In this document: piece after piece, positions 41,821 to 53,259 of the stretch
Numbering within the stretch: the stretch's first letter is position 1
Layout of the letters: every line of letters starts with the position of its first letter
DNA from: Persicaria tinctoria
Lineage: Eukaryota; Streptophyta; Magnoliopsida; Caryophyllales; Polygonaceae
Assembly: GCA_037127255.1 (NCBI GenBank)
Contig: JBANSL010000005.1
Location: forward strand, 81,473,160 to 81,537,159
Direction of reading: 5' to 3'
Length of the DNA: 64,000 bases
Made by a program: the position numbers and the translations under genes
Notes under the pieces: generated by a model
Seen by the model: the letters and a program-made list of their open reading frames with translations, nothing else
The model's database searches: none
What the model was told of the DNA's origin: nothing

Positions 41821-42292
41821 ACCTGAACCCGGGCGAAACCCAAAAATCTAGTGTCATGCGCAACCCGAACCCGAACCAAAGTCCGACACATTTTGACCCG
41901 ATACTCGAATGGACATGAATATAAACAAACCCGACCCATAGCCTTCACCTCCTTGACCCGATCCGAATAAGACTCGACTCTTCCTTATAATTACTTTAAT
42001 TTTCTTATTTTTAAATATTTAAACAACATGAATTACATATAATGAGACCTAATATACTAAATAAATGAAATTTAATAGTCAATAACTAAGATTAACAAAA
42101 AAAATTAATCATTTTTATAATAAAATTCAATGTGACCCCTACTTGACCCAACCCGAACCCGACCCAACTTGAAATACATTTGACCCGAACTTACCCGACC
42201 CAAAAACTATCCCGACTCGACCTGAACCTAACCAAACATAGAATATACTCGACATATAACTGAACCCGAATGGGTATATCCGAACCCGATTC
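41821..42292. repeat. CCCGAACCC-rich repeat
   Basis: Degenerate words such as ACCCGAACCCG, GACCCGA and TGACCCGA recur at both edges (41805-41990 and 42135-42292) around an AT-rich core. It looks like a non-autonomous DNA element whose right part is cut by the solo LTR at 42293; its sequence resumes at 43287. Confidence 0.45.
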
Positions 42293-43281
42293 TGATGCGG
42301 GACCATCCAAGGCACCTTCGGATGATGTCCTTCTCGAGAGGAAGAAGAAGGCTCCACCATGGGAGAAGATACTTTGTTTAAATGACGTTTTGGATTCGTT
42401 CAGAACATTGACGTCTCAGTAAAATGGGTCGTACGGATTCTATATTCATCGGATTGAGGCGTGCCATATCTTGTTGGAACGAGGATGAAGAGAGCTACAA
42501 CTTTTATGTTGAAGATTTTTCCAGATTCGACATAGAGCTTGGCCGAAATCCACATTCTTTGAGCTGTCGCTGGTTTTGACGGGATTTTATTAATTCTCGA
42601 ACATTACAGTATTTTCTATTTTAGCAACTTTCTTACTTAAGTTATTTTAGGTAATTTAGAGGTTATTTAATTACTTAAATATTTTTTTTATCTTCTAGCT
42701 TTACTAGAATCGGCCCAAAACAGCCTTTAAGGCCTATATAAGTCGATTCCTCCTTTGTAATTCAGTTGGATTTCATTGAATAGAAAAGCTCTCTTTTTGT
42801 GTGAAACACAATGAGTGATTGTCGATTGAATAGAGTTGTGCTCTTCAATTGCAACTATTGGTATTGATCTAGCTTGGTTTACTTTGTGTTCATCAACTTC
42901 GCAAGACTTGGTGATCCTAGTATCCACGAGCCCCCTTCTTGTGCCTCCAAGTTGTCCGCTTGGTTGTGTAGGGTTGTAGAGGCGGGTTACATAGTCATTG
43001 GTATTGGTTCCTACCCTCTTAAGAGGCCTAAAGTCTTTATCTTGTTTTATATAGATCGACTCAGTCCTTATTAGGTCGTGTCTTTAATTTCATCGAGTCT
43101 TTCTTTCAATTCAGTCGAGTTCTTGTTCTTCTTGTTAGTCGATCTCGAGTTCTTTACAATTCTTGAAGATCTTGCGTCGAATCTTGCAATTCTTGTTGCG
43201 TTTCTTTTGTTTCTTGTCGAGTTTCTTTAGTTTCTTGCTTGTTGTCGAAGATCGGATCATCACACAGCTAACCCCGTATCA
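42293..43281 (+). mobile_element. Solo LTR
   Basis: Starts TGATGCGGG and ends CCCCGTATCA, with inverted ends (TGATGCGGG against TGATACGGGG). It is flanked by a perfect 5-bp duplication GATTC (42288-42292, 43282-43286). It is 989 bases long. A CTATATAAG TATA element lies near 42734, followed by a CT-rich region with repeated TTCTTG and TCGAG words. No internal retroelement sequence adjoins it, so it is a solo LTR left by recombination. Confidence 0.85.
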
Positions 43282-43318
43282 GATTCGAACAACCGATCGA
43301 ATTGCCACCTCTACCTTA

Positions 43319-43412
43319 AACACATATGGGATGATACGTAACGTAGCGGTTGCACTCTGAGCAAGGTGGTTCCCAATATATCATTCATGTCCAAGCTCCG
43401 AGCAGACCATGA
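43319..43412 (-). pseudogene. CYP76 3'-end fragment
   Basis: Matches 47014-47096, the last 25 or so codons and stop region of the P450 at 47-51 kb: GGTTGCACTCTGAGC, then GAGGTGGTTCCCAAT-like, then CATGTCCAAGCTC. It has a 3-base insertion (TAACG near 43340) and several changes. No other P450 exon is adjacent. Confidence 0.8.
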
Positions 43413-43756
43413 AAATAATTTTTTTTTAATCAGGAACAAGACAATAGACATTTAAAAAATTCAAGCTATTAGATTTAGAATTAGAGTTCGGGTGATATTC
43501 AATTCCTAAAAATGTGTCTACACTCGACTTGTTTAATAAAATGGCAAAGCTCTTTCTTAGTTCGAGCTACTCGGCTCATATGTCTTACTCGAATAACATA
43601 GTAACTTTGGGGAAACTTTCTAAATTCCACAAAATTTATCTTATAGCCCGAATATGTTGTTATGGATCCAGGTGTTATTAAGCTTTTGTTGGGCCAGTTC
43701 TCTTTTTGTTTTGGGCTCGAGCCTATAAATGCCTGATACAGGTTGTGAAATGCAAA

Positions 43757-44351
43757 TAACACTGCATGGGTGGATAAGCCGACTAAAATATTTGGGACAC
43801 CAGGACATGACGACATCCCATACACAGATGGTTGCATCTTCGGAGGCGGAGTACTTGGAACTGCAATTTAAATTAAATCAAAGTTAATAAAATGTGCAAA
43901 TTTATTAAATAAAATATTAAACTAAATAAGGTAAAACTTATGAATCAAAAAAGGGAAAACTTACAATCTTGTCATTGGTTCGCGCAACGCAATTCACATT
44001 CTTTGTGTGGCCTGCCAATAGACGAGGCTCGTCGGATGCAAGCAGAGAGCCATCAACACCATATAAGCTCCAAAGTCAGATGACCCACTCCTCTGAGGCG
44101 GTGACACCCATATCACTGGGCCAACAAACAGATTTTAATAATCCGGTATGACCATCTAACATTCTCTTTGCTTTGAGCCCGACTTTAGCTTCGTAGGAAT
44201 TTTTGAATCCTGGTCTACATGCGCCAATAACGAAGTTGTCACCTCCACTGAGGGAGGTGACACTTTCCTTGAAATAAAATTTCCGAGCCATCTTCATTTT
44301 AGTCAACAAGATGCATGTACAGATGAAATGTGTAACGCCCTTATCCCACAT
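43757..44351 (-). pseudogene. WD40-repeat protein relic, minus strand
   Basis: Minus-strand frame MARKFYFKE, then LSGGDNFVIGACRPG, then LDGHTGLLKSVCWPSDM, then a stop, then LLAGHTKNVNCVART. After an intron-like gap comes SKYSASEDATICVWDV. GH...W and VWD signatures mark WD40 blades. The last piece parallels ASKDETIRVWDV in the plus-strand relic at 45.5 kb. It may therefore be another part of the same gene family, inverted. Stops show it is dead. Confidence 0.6.
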
Positions 44352-44448
44352 CGAATATAATAAGGATGTTTAGAGTGATTTATAAGTGAATCAAGCTATA
44401 CCCATGTTACATGAACTTTTTTTTTTTCAGGATTCAAGCCAGGACAAC

Positions 44449-44570
44449 CACCTTTGATGGTGGCTCAGTTGCTATCTCGAACATAAGAAAGAGAGTATCA
44501 CAACCCACTCTTCAAGCATAGAGCAATGTTTCATTCATGGCTTTGGTCTGAAAGCAACTTGAAATTAGGA
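44449..44570 (+). pseudogene. WD40 fragment
   Basis: CCTTTGATGGTGGCTC and the following 100 bases match 45939-46050 of the WD40 relic (AFDGGSVAI...) with stops. It sits between the inverted relic and the longer relic. Confidence 0.65.
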
Positions 44571-45071
44571 GGAGGGGAAAGGATTTACATACCTTTGTTG
44601 TTCACCGATGACGAAGAAGCCAAAGAGAGGGTGGAAGAATAGTAGATGACAGAAAGGTGGCGATCGAAGATGGAGCCGACAATCGAAAGTGAAACCAGGA
44701 AAAGGAGAAGAAAAAAAAAAGATGATATAACCACAAGGTGCATCAAGGAAGCATGAGGAAGGAGAAATGACTAAGCAGGAGGTGAAAGGAGGAAGGTAGG
44801 AACAAATCTGACCATACATAACCGCGACAAGCAACGACTTAGATTGAACAAACGACGGATGAATATGGGCCATAGATTGAACAAGTAACGGCTTAGAGTA
44901 TATCTAAGCAACATACAGATTGCAGATGCTCTCCCTACAATAGTAAATTCACCCCATTGAACCAACCACCCGCTCTTTCTTTTATCTCTCTCCTCCATCT
45001 CAGCAAAATTGGTGACCTGTCATCCCTTTTGAAATTTGTTTTCCCGGCGGTTCATCGGAATTCCAAGAACC

Positions 45072-46087
45072 ATGAAACTTACGTCCTCTGCACCTCCGTC
45101 AGGGCTGCAATCCCCGTCGGAGACGTGCACAAGCAGGATGCCCTCCGATTCCGACGCCGGATCTGTCACACCTCCGTCGCCGGAGCAACCCTCATGTCAT
45201 TTGTTGTCGCGCACACTAAGGTTCCTTTCCCGTTCAAACCCCGAGTTTCCCGTCGTCGCTACTTCAAAGCCCACAGCAAAGAAGCGTTCTTCCAACTCAA
45301 GTGAGACGCTTCAGCCCTCTGATTCCGTCGTCGGAGCGTTGCCGCGCACCAGCAAAACACCATTGACCCTTTCCGGTTCAGACCTCGAGTTTGCCGTCGT
45401 GGCTACTTCGCCCACGTCGACGACCACAAGCAAGACGCTTCATCCCTCTGATTCCGACGATGGAGCTTTGCTGCGCACAAGCACCCTTTCCGGTTTCGAT
45501 CCCGAGTTATGCCGCGCAAGACGCTACATAGTTATGCTCCGCCTCCAAAGACGAAACCATCCGTGTATGGGATGTTTATCGGCTTTTTAAGCCGTTGGTC
45601 AAGACCATCCCATGTCCTGGTGTCCCGAATCATTTAGCCATTGTATCTACACCTGCAACATTATTAGTATCTAGTGGAGAGGGAAAGGTCTCAAGTGAAG
45701 GGGGAAAGGATCAATATATTACACTTTGGGACATTGAATCTGGAGAGGTCAAATACAACGAGTCCAAAGCAAATTCTCCCCTGTTTAGACGCTAAATCTC
45801 ATTTGATTGTGGCCGGAACAACTGATTCCTTGTTGCTTTACGATATTCGTAAAGCAACCGAACTTGCATGGACATTAAAGATGGCAAGGAAGCCAACATC
45901 CCTTGTATTGAACAACCATAGCATCATATAAACCGCCTTTGATGGTGGCTCCGTTGCTATATTGGACATGAGAAAAGGAGTATCACCACCAGCTGTTCAA
46001 GCACAAAGCAACATTGCATCCATAACATGGGTTGGAAAGCAACTCGTAATCGGCGACACCGTATCGATGGCTACCTACTCTATGTAG
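45072..46087 (+). pseudogene. WD40-repeat protein relic, longest copy
   Basis: Begins with a Ser/Pro-rich stretch (45072-45530) built of three degenerate copies of a 130-150-base unit, recognisable by NPEFPVVATS, DLEFAVVATS and DPEL. A shift near 45535 leads into SASKDETIRVWDVYRLF, then CPGVPNHLAIVST, then DQYITLWDIESGEV. A deletion near 45780 shifts the frame again, then LDAKSHLIVAGTTDSLLLYDI, then a stop, then AFDGGSVAILDMRKG and GDTVSMATYS. Two WD signatures are kept. Compared with the copy at 1.9 kb, this one retains the N-terminal half. The protein is not named. The frame changes make it a pseudogene. Confidence 0.65.
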
Positions 46088-46090
46088 ATA

Positions 46091-46413
46091 GAATTACTTC
46101 TTACTTTTGTAATGCAAATAGTATAGAAGAACTGCAACTGCAGGAAGTTTCTACTCGGATTCATCTTTTGTAATCAACTTGCAATATATTGCTTACCAAG
46201 GCCTGAGATTGAGGAAAGAGTTATGAACACTGATAAATTAAAGTGCTTCTTTTTGTAATGCAGATATTGTAGAAGAACTGCAGGAAGTTTCTACTTGATT
46301 TATCTTTTGTAATCAACTTTCAATATATTGCTTACCGATGCATGAGATTGAGAAATAGTTATGAACACTCATAAAGTGATTTTATCTCTTCCTTTTTCGT
46401 ATCGTGTGTATTT
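46091..46413. other. 3' flank of the WD40 relic
   Basis: Two tandem, imperfect copies of a 120-base piece (GAAGAACTGCAGGAAGTTTC to CCTGAGATTGAG) also found at 2400-2600. No gene. Confidence 0.6.
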
Positions 46414-46695
46414 TTAAGTCGCGAACTTGTTGCTTAGTGATGGTAGCTCTTTTGTCATCCACGTGCCTGCACTAGTCCACAACCTCTGTAAGTCTTTTGG
46501 GCCATTTAATCCCAATCTATTCAAGGAGCCACGCTTTAGAGACGGTGGCAAAACAAGTCTTCTAAGATTCTTCATGTTGCCAACAAGACCATCGAGCACT
46601 TCAACCACGTCTGTGTCAACCCCAGTTGTATTTTTTTGGTTGGACTCTCTGATACTCGAGTCATAATGTGACCTATTGATCAATAGTATGTTCAT
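46414..46695 (-). pseudogene. Leucine-rich-repeat fragment of an NB-LRR-like gene
   Basis: Minus-strand frame with VLDGLVGNMKNLRRLVLP, then LNRLGLNGPKDLQRLWT, then ELPSLSNK. The spacing of leucines and the GNMKNLRRL motif resemble the LRR part of CC-NB-LRR resistance proteins. No NB-ARC domain lies nearby, so this is a small fragment. It could be another plant LRR protein. Confidence 0.45.
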
Positions 46696-47003
46696 CCCCT
46701 TCCCCGATACTCAAGTTTAACTCGAAATATCAATACAATATTAATCATAAGATTAATTATACAGATTTGCAAAAGAGAGATAGGGATAGGTGTGTTGATC
46801 CTCATTCTCCTGCAACTTCTCCTAGCATGGGTTGCAATGGACTACGTACCTCCTGACTCTCCTAAAACACAACAAACTATACCAAAAACGACACCCCTGG
46901 CCCCATTCCTATAGCTAAGGTCGGATGTAATCTTTATGCATATGCCTAGTTTGCATTGCCTTATTCGTCAATATACAATACATACGTACAATGACAGTAT
47001 AGT
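46696..47003. other. 3' flank of the P450, no gene
   Basis: AT-rich sequence downstream of the minus-strand P450. A TTATTCG word and ATACAATACATACGTAC are present. No clear polyadenylation signal was chosen. Confidence 0.4.
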
Positions 47004-48545
47004 TTAATTATAAGCACATATGGGGATGATACGTAGCGGTTGCACTCTGAGCGAGGTGGTTCCCAATCTATCATCCATGTCCAAGCTCTGAGCATCGGCC
47101 CCATTTCCTAGCTCCCAATCAAATGAATGTATCAATGACCCGACGATCAATGGTACCATTCTTATAGCCAATGGAAGTCCGGGGCAAATCCTCCTACCAG
47201 CTCCAAACGGAATGAGTTCGAAATCTCTACCCTTCACATCAATCTCCGATTCCAGGAACCTTTCGGGCTCAAAAGAATTAGGGTTTGCCCAGACCTTTGG
47301 ATCTCTTCCTATGGCATCCAGGGTGATCCAGATATGAGAATTATTAGGTAATCTAAACCTGCAAATCTCAATCTCCGAGTCAGCCTGCCTCGGCAACAAT
47401 GGTGACGTTGGGTGCAACCTCGCTATTTCCTTTATGACTGCTTGAAAGTATGGTAGCCTTGAGATCTCGGCTTCTTCGAAGGTCTTCTCTTTGCCAAGAA
47501 CCAGTAGGAGCTCTGCTTTCAATCTTCTTAGTTTATCTAGGTGTCGAAGTAACTCCGACATTGTCCACTCAACCATCCCCGATGTTGTTTCTGTTCCAGC
47601 TGCGATTAGATCCTGCACAATTTGGTGTATTAGAGCATGTCCAACGGCTTCCCCATTACATTTTCCAATATAGAGAATTATAAATCACATATTCTAATTA
47701 TTTTCCCTATATTCTAATAGCTTCCTCATTCTCTATAATGGGGAGGTTGTTAGACCAAAAACGATCTCAATATTCTAAAAAAACTCAAGATAGAGAATCT
47801 GTTGACACAAACACATATATATCGAAGCTAGTATACTTGCCAAGAAAAAGTGCAGAATGTTGGAGTGCTCAAGATCCTCGCTCTTCTCTCAAACAATCTT
47901 GAGCAACGCATCCAACACATCGCGATCCTTTCTAGCCTCAGAGTCTCCAAGAGATTCGTGCAATCGTTGATCCATGACAGCGCCGATGATATCCATCATT
48001 TGGGAGAGAAGTATCTCCATGTGTCGCCTAATGCGGAGTGGATCTAAGTTGGTAAGGCCCGGGAAGAAATCAGCGATGTTGGGCTTGCCGTTGAGAACGC
48101 TCATTGCCCATATCAGCTGCTTAAGATCAGGGCAAGCTTCAGAACCGTAGTCGGCTAGGTCGATGGAGAAGAAGGTGTTGGAGAGGAAATTAAGGGTGGT
48201 TGTGAAGGCAACTTGGCCTATTTCAACTGCGACTCCATCTCTGCACCGTCTGCGAACGTATCGAAGGAGATCTTCCACCTTCCTTTGGCGTAGGTGTTGG
48301 CTTCCATCCAACCGACTACTTGAGAAAACCTGTTATATTAATGAATATATTATATTGTGACTAGGATTAGGATCGGAACCAGTACGTACATGCAGATAGT
48401 CATTCACTCGTGAGTCGTGTGACGTCCTTTCCATTTTGATATAGTACGTTCACTTATTGTGACTAAACACAACACCCATTACACCAGCACAATCTAACAA
48501 CTATTCACTAGCTATAAGAAAATAGCTTAATGCAACACACTTTAA

Positions 48546-50246
48546 TTGAATATATATATATATATATAGAGGGTGGTTCATGGGTACTCATCCCTTATTG
48601 TGTAACATGAGAACACATCTGGACTGTTGATTGAATGAAATGGAAGGCTGAGATTAATAGACAATTTTGGCTTTTTTAAAATTAAAAAACAGTGGGACCC
48701 ACGTCGTTTTTTTGCCCACTTGCTGAATGGAGGCGTGCGTGGTGCACTCTCTTCAAATTATTCGACAGTATATCGAGATTATTCGATCATATCGTCTGAT
48801 TATGCAATGGTATCGACAGATTATACGATGGTATATGATTTTTTTTTTGTTAATCTTTCTAAATGGTTGATTATTCGGTCGTTTATGAATGATTATTCGG
48901 TGATATATAAATGATTATTCACCCGTATATGAGTGATTATTTCTTGATTATTCGATAATATCAGTCGGTTATTTGATGGTATCGATGGATTATTCGATGA
49001 TATCGCTTTATTATTCGATAGTATTACTTGATCATTGACAACTTTAAATTCACCCATAAACAAATCCCACCAAATTATCCTATATACATATGAATAAAGT
49101 TATACATACAAACGAATAAACCTAAATTACAAAAATTATTCAATGGTATCGTTTGATTATTCAATGGTATCGCTCGATTATTCGATTACCCAAGCTCGTT
49201 TGTTCGGGCTCGTTGCCTACAAAAACCAAAACCTGTGCGAGTTTTTGCTACAAACACAAAGACTAAATTGCAAAATTACCATTCAATTACAATTGCAAAA
49301 AATTAACAAAGTCCTGCCTAATCTTTCAATTGCAATTGCAATTACAAAGTCGTGTAAAGCCTAAATGCAATTACAGTAGCAGCAATGCAATTCCAGTCAC
49401 TAATTGCATGATTCCTAGATCTCTTGAATTGCAGTCAATAATTACAAAAAAATCTACAATGTCTACAACAACAGTACCCCAAATCGAAGTCTGTATACCT
49501 TGTTCTTCAGCCTTACGAGAATCGCCGCCGGGAGAGGATACTCAAATAGCCGTCGCTCAAGAAGTGGAAGACGAACCTGCTCGGGGGAGTCCGATGCGGC
49601 CGGATCTGGGCTAGTGGTGGCCAGAGTGGTCGGATTTGGGGCTGTTGGTGGCGGCTGGGTGTGGTGGGGCTCGGATCTGGGCTAAGGGTGGCCGGATCTG
49701 GGCTTGTGGTTGCCGGAGGAAGGCCGGATCTTTGACTGGAGAGGCGCGACGGGGAGCGAGGAAGGAGAGCGAGATCTGGAGAGCGAGGACTGCGGAAGGC
49801 CGGATCTGGAGTCTGATGGGTGCTGTAGCCTCGACCGCCTCTGCAACCGCCATAGCCGTCGCCACCGCCACCTTCGCCATCGCCGGAGTCGTCGCCTTCT
49901 TCACCCGCCATCGCCGTCGGACTTCTCGATACTCCGACAACGCCATCGCCGTCGGAATTCGTCAAAACACCAAGCCCTAGTTTCGGTGGTTTTCGCTCTC
50001 GCCTAATCGCCCGCCTGCGCTCTCTCTTTCTTCTACGGTTGAAACTTGCGATTGTGTGGTAGGGTTGGGAATGTGTGGGTAACGCGCCTATATAGGGATG
50101 TTTTTGTGTTTTTTTTTCTTCTTCTTTTTAAATTAATTAATATTATTGATTAATCTCATCCATCCAATTTCCCTAAATCAATGGATGAGATTTGTTCTCA
50201 TAATACACAATAAGGGTTGTTCTCATATGATCTATCCTATATATAT
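48546..50246. mobile_element. Large GATTATTCG-family element in P450 intron 1
   Basis: The ends share inverted subterminal sequence: left CCCTTATTGTGTAACATGAG, right complement CCCTTATTGTGTATTATGAG, both followed by GAACA and later GAGATTAAT. TATATATA tracts flank both sides. The left third contains about a dozen GATTATTCG(A)TGGTATCG-like words (48750-49190). The right third (49500-50040) is GC-rich with low-complexity open frames that may be captured sequence. It is related to the short element in terpene synthase intron 1. Borders are approximate. Confidence 0.6.
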
Positions 50247-50276
50247 ATAGACTATAGTTAACTATTACGGAGTATT

Positions 50277-50322
50277 AGTGCGCCTCTTGTTTTTTTTTTT
50301 AAAAAAAACAAGAGGCGCACTT
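50277..50322. repeat. Perfect-arm hairpin
   Basis: AGTGCGCCTCTTGT and its exact complement ACAAGAGGCGCACT flank a T-run and an A-run that also pair, giving a stem of about 22 base pairs with almost no loop. It lies within P450 intron 1. A second T/A-run hairpin, TCTAATTTTTTTT with its complement, lies at 50576-50613. Confidence 0.8.
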
Positions 50323-51336
50323 GTACTTTTTCGGACAGTATCTCTTGCTTCATACTACTACTAATAGCTATGTTCGAAAATATATGATCGAACTTTTAAC
50401 AATTTGCACAAGTTTTAATAAAACACTTCACTTAAAAAAAATATCATCATTCCACTTTCAACAATTTGCACAATTATTAAGATAGGTGTGTAATATAATG
50501 CTAAAGTAGTGAATATCAAACTATTCCGAAAATTTGTCGATAAAATTACACGCCTTATCTGGAAAAAAAAACGTTCTAATTTTTTTTTGTTTCTTTTTTA
50601 AAAAAAATTAGAAAATCACTAATAATCTCACCCCTCCATTTCACTTAAATAAATGGTTAAGATGTTTTAACATGATATATGTTAAAGAGGTGTGTACATA
50701 TGATCTATCCTCTATATATAAGAAATAGCCATTTAATATTCGAATTATACTTGATATTCACCCACTTATTTATTAATTATTAATTATTGAAAAAGGAAAG
50801 GTACGTAAGACGTTTCAGGTCGATCATGAATTGATCGATCATGTAGGTACCTGGGTGTTGCAGATTTTGCGAAGGGTTTTCCACCTGCTAGCGATGGGTA
50901 GGCAGAGCACCGAGGACTCATGGTGTCGGTGAGCTCGCATAGCATCAACCACGGGTCTAGTACCCAACGATGCATCATTCTTGCCGAGGAGTTCCTTGGC
51001 CATAGAGGCGGAGGAGACGACCACTACGGTCAGGCGACCAAGTCGGAGCGACATCAACGGTCCATGGATGTCAGCTAGCTTAGCTAGCGACTTGTGTGGC
51101 TTATCTCTGAGTTGGAAAATGCTGCCCACAATCGGCAAACCATAAGGCCCCGGTGGCAAGGCTTTCTTCTTTCTTCTGGTTGTAATGAGGAGGTATTGGA
51201 GTGCTACCAATGGCAACACTAGAAACAATACAAAACTCAATCCATCCATTTTTACAACTTCTGTGTATTTTTGGATTCTTGGTTGGTTGGTTGTTAATAA
51301 GGTCACAAGGTTGATCAAGTTTAGAAGGGCGGCAAT

Positions 51337-51348
51337 GTATATATATAG
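51337..51348 (-). promoter_or_regulatory. P450 TATA element
   Basis: CTATATATATAC on the minus strand, about 90 bases upstream of the ATG at 51249. Well placed for a plant TATA box. Confidence 0.5.
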
Positions 51349-52160
51349 GAGAGGTAACCCAAAGTGCGGAGGCCGATCTTTTTAATATTGAGAGTTTCGA
51401 CTCATTCGGTTATTTTTTCTGTCTTTTTTCGAAGCAGGATTTTGTTTATTATTTTGTGCCTTAATTTGTATTTCGTCCACCATCCTTAGCAAAATGTCCG
51501 CCCTCTCATGTGCCCCCTTGCCCCGCGTGTGCCCCTGTGTCCCCCTCCTCACATCAGTTTTTTTTTTTTCTTGTCAGCACCTTTTTTGTATCAACAGTTT
51601 TTTCGCGTCAATACTTTTTTTTTTCGAGTCAGCAGTTTTTCCGCGACAACACTTTTTTGTTGTTGTGCAATATATATAAGTTTATGTTGTGCAAATATAA
51701 TAGTGTTGTGCAACCATACCACTATGTTGTTAAAAAATAAATTATATTATGAATTCACTAGTGCAAGAACAAAATCCCACCGTGCAAATATAACTTTTAG
51801 TTGTTCAAACATAACTTTTTGGTGTGCGAAAATAATCTAATATTTTTGCAGTTATAACACTATATTGTGCAAATATAACATTATGTTTTACCTAATGTAA
51901 TGTGCCTACATAATTTCAAAAAATGTGAATAAAAAAATGTGCATACATAATTTAGTGGTTTTTATTTAAAAATCATTAATCGATTATGGATGGTTACCTA
52001 TTGAGACATGATATCCTTGTTTACCGTGGCTACGGCCGTAGCTAAATAGATTTGGCAGGTAAAGTGTCGATGCTATTTTGTTTATTTTTTGTAGTGATAA
52101 CATATGAAGGTTGCATAACTTAACAATGATGTATTATAGTTGGGAGTTTAAAGTAATGAA
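51349..52160. other. T-rich low-complexity region, no gene
   Basis: Long T-runs alternate with TCAGCA and TCAACA words near 51555-51660, then GTGCAA(A/C)ATA words repeat about eight times to 51900. The open frames here come from this composition. Nothing else is recognised. Confidence 0.5.
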
Positions 52161-52480
52161 TGATGGGGGCCTCAATGAAACTTGAATGTCCAATTGGTAA
52201 GTGGGCAAATGCGACAGTTTGTGCCTAAAATCAACTGGTTGCCTACTTGGCCTTCTTGGCCTCTCTCTCTCTCTCTCAAATGCATTTAACGTACTTATGG
52301 TGATGTATGTTGGCCTTCTTGGCCTCAATGGCCTTCTTGGCCTTCTTGGCCTCAATGAAACTTGAATGCCCAATTGGTAAGTTTCATTGGCCTTCTTGGC
52401 CTCAATGAAACTTGAATGTCCAATTGGTAAGTGGGCAAATGCGACACTTTGTGCCTAAAATCAACTGGTTGCCCACCGGG
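52160..52480. repeat. GGCCTTCTT minisatellite and direct repeats
   Basis: GGCCTTCTTGGCCTC recurs at least five times between 52250 and 52400. A flanking block, CCTCAATGAAACTTGAATG through GTTGCC, is present at 52168-52244 and again at 52400-52473, with a partial third copy between. A (CT)n run lies at 52259-52277. Confidence 0.8.
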
Positions 52481-52892
52481 CAATTTTGTAATTGCAAGTG
52501 AGTTTGTAAGGAGCTTGCAAGTTGGGCATAAAAGGTCAGTTTAGGCGTCAAGTGCAGTTACAGATTTCACTTTCCCAATTTCTGTAAAGAACTTCTTTGA
52601 GCTTCTTCAATGGAAGCTTTGTTATACAAATTCAAAGTACTCAACCAGTTTATAGTACTCCGTAGGTACTATGCCACTCACATGGTAAACATTTAATTCA
52701 AAAGCCCAATTTGAACCGGTGCAAATCAACACCAAATTGATTGCAAGAGGAAAGCGGATCTTATCTTCTTGTATACAAGCATTCACGGACTTAGGGATGG
52801 ACTGAGCTTTGCTGTAGTCCACCCAAAAAATTTAGAACTTATATCATTAGAAGTAGATACGGAGATACCTATCACAATGTTGGTGTAATTTT
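52481..52892. other. No gene recognised
   Basis: Contains a 66-codon minus-strand open frame (52622-52822) with no domain I know. Confidence 0.4.
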
Positions 52893-53259
52893 GGGTACAT
52901 TGTTACCCGGTGCAAATCCTCTGTCCCCATATCAATCCCCCAGCCCTCCCGTCCTTCAATTTTGATTGGTACAGCTGGCCATATAAATTAATTAATTCTT
53001 CCAAACCCATCAATATTAAACCAAAGCGATCCAAAAAAACATTAAACACACTAAACCCCTTTTTTTAATTTGGGTTTCCTCCAACTGGCAATCTTCTCAT
53101 CATCACAAAGAGATAGCCGAGGGTTCCTGTCGATTGTCAAAGCCGGAAAATCTCACCAGTGGGTGTTCGGTTCTTCTCGACTCAAAGGTGTCAGTCTCAA
53201 CGGTGAACTTCTCTTCCCCTCCGACTTTTGCATCTACTGAGATCCCTTTGGTCTTCTGC

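Larger units (their letters stand above)
47004..51249 (-). pseudogene. CYP76-like cytochrome P450 with a nonsense codon
   Basis: An ER-bound haem monooxygenase; CYP76 enzymes often oxidise terpenoids. Exons on the minus strand: 51249-50851, 48329-47841, 47612-47004 (498 residues if read through). An N-terminal anchor precedes PPGPYGLPIVGS. The I-helix AAGTETT is at 300-306, E-x2-R at 358-361, PERF and then FGAGRRICPG with the haem Cys439. The end, CPGLPLAIRMVP, is CYP76-like. An in-frame TGA at 47889-47891 (codon 280) cuts the product before the I-helix. Intron 2 has a GC donor (TTG-GCAAGT). Intron 1, 2.5 kb, is not the usual CYP76 intron and holds a mobile element. The family call is firm at P450 level, fair for CYP76. 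The 61.9-kb fragment has CGC rather than TGA at this codon. Confidence 0.85.

Noticed and set aside
49500..50010. Gly/Pro/Arg-rich frames inside the P450 intron element
   Set aside because: Open on both strands because of GC-rich triplet bias. No motif is seen, though captured UTR-like sequence is possible.
51494..51840. Phe/Ser-rich frames of about 110 codons
   Set aside because: Produced by T-runs with TCA words. No gene-like features.
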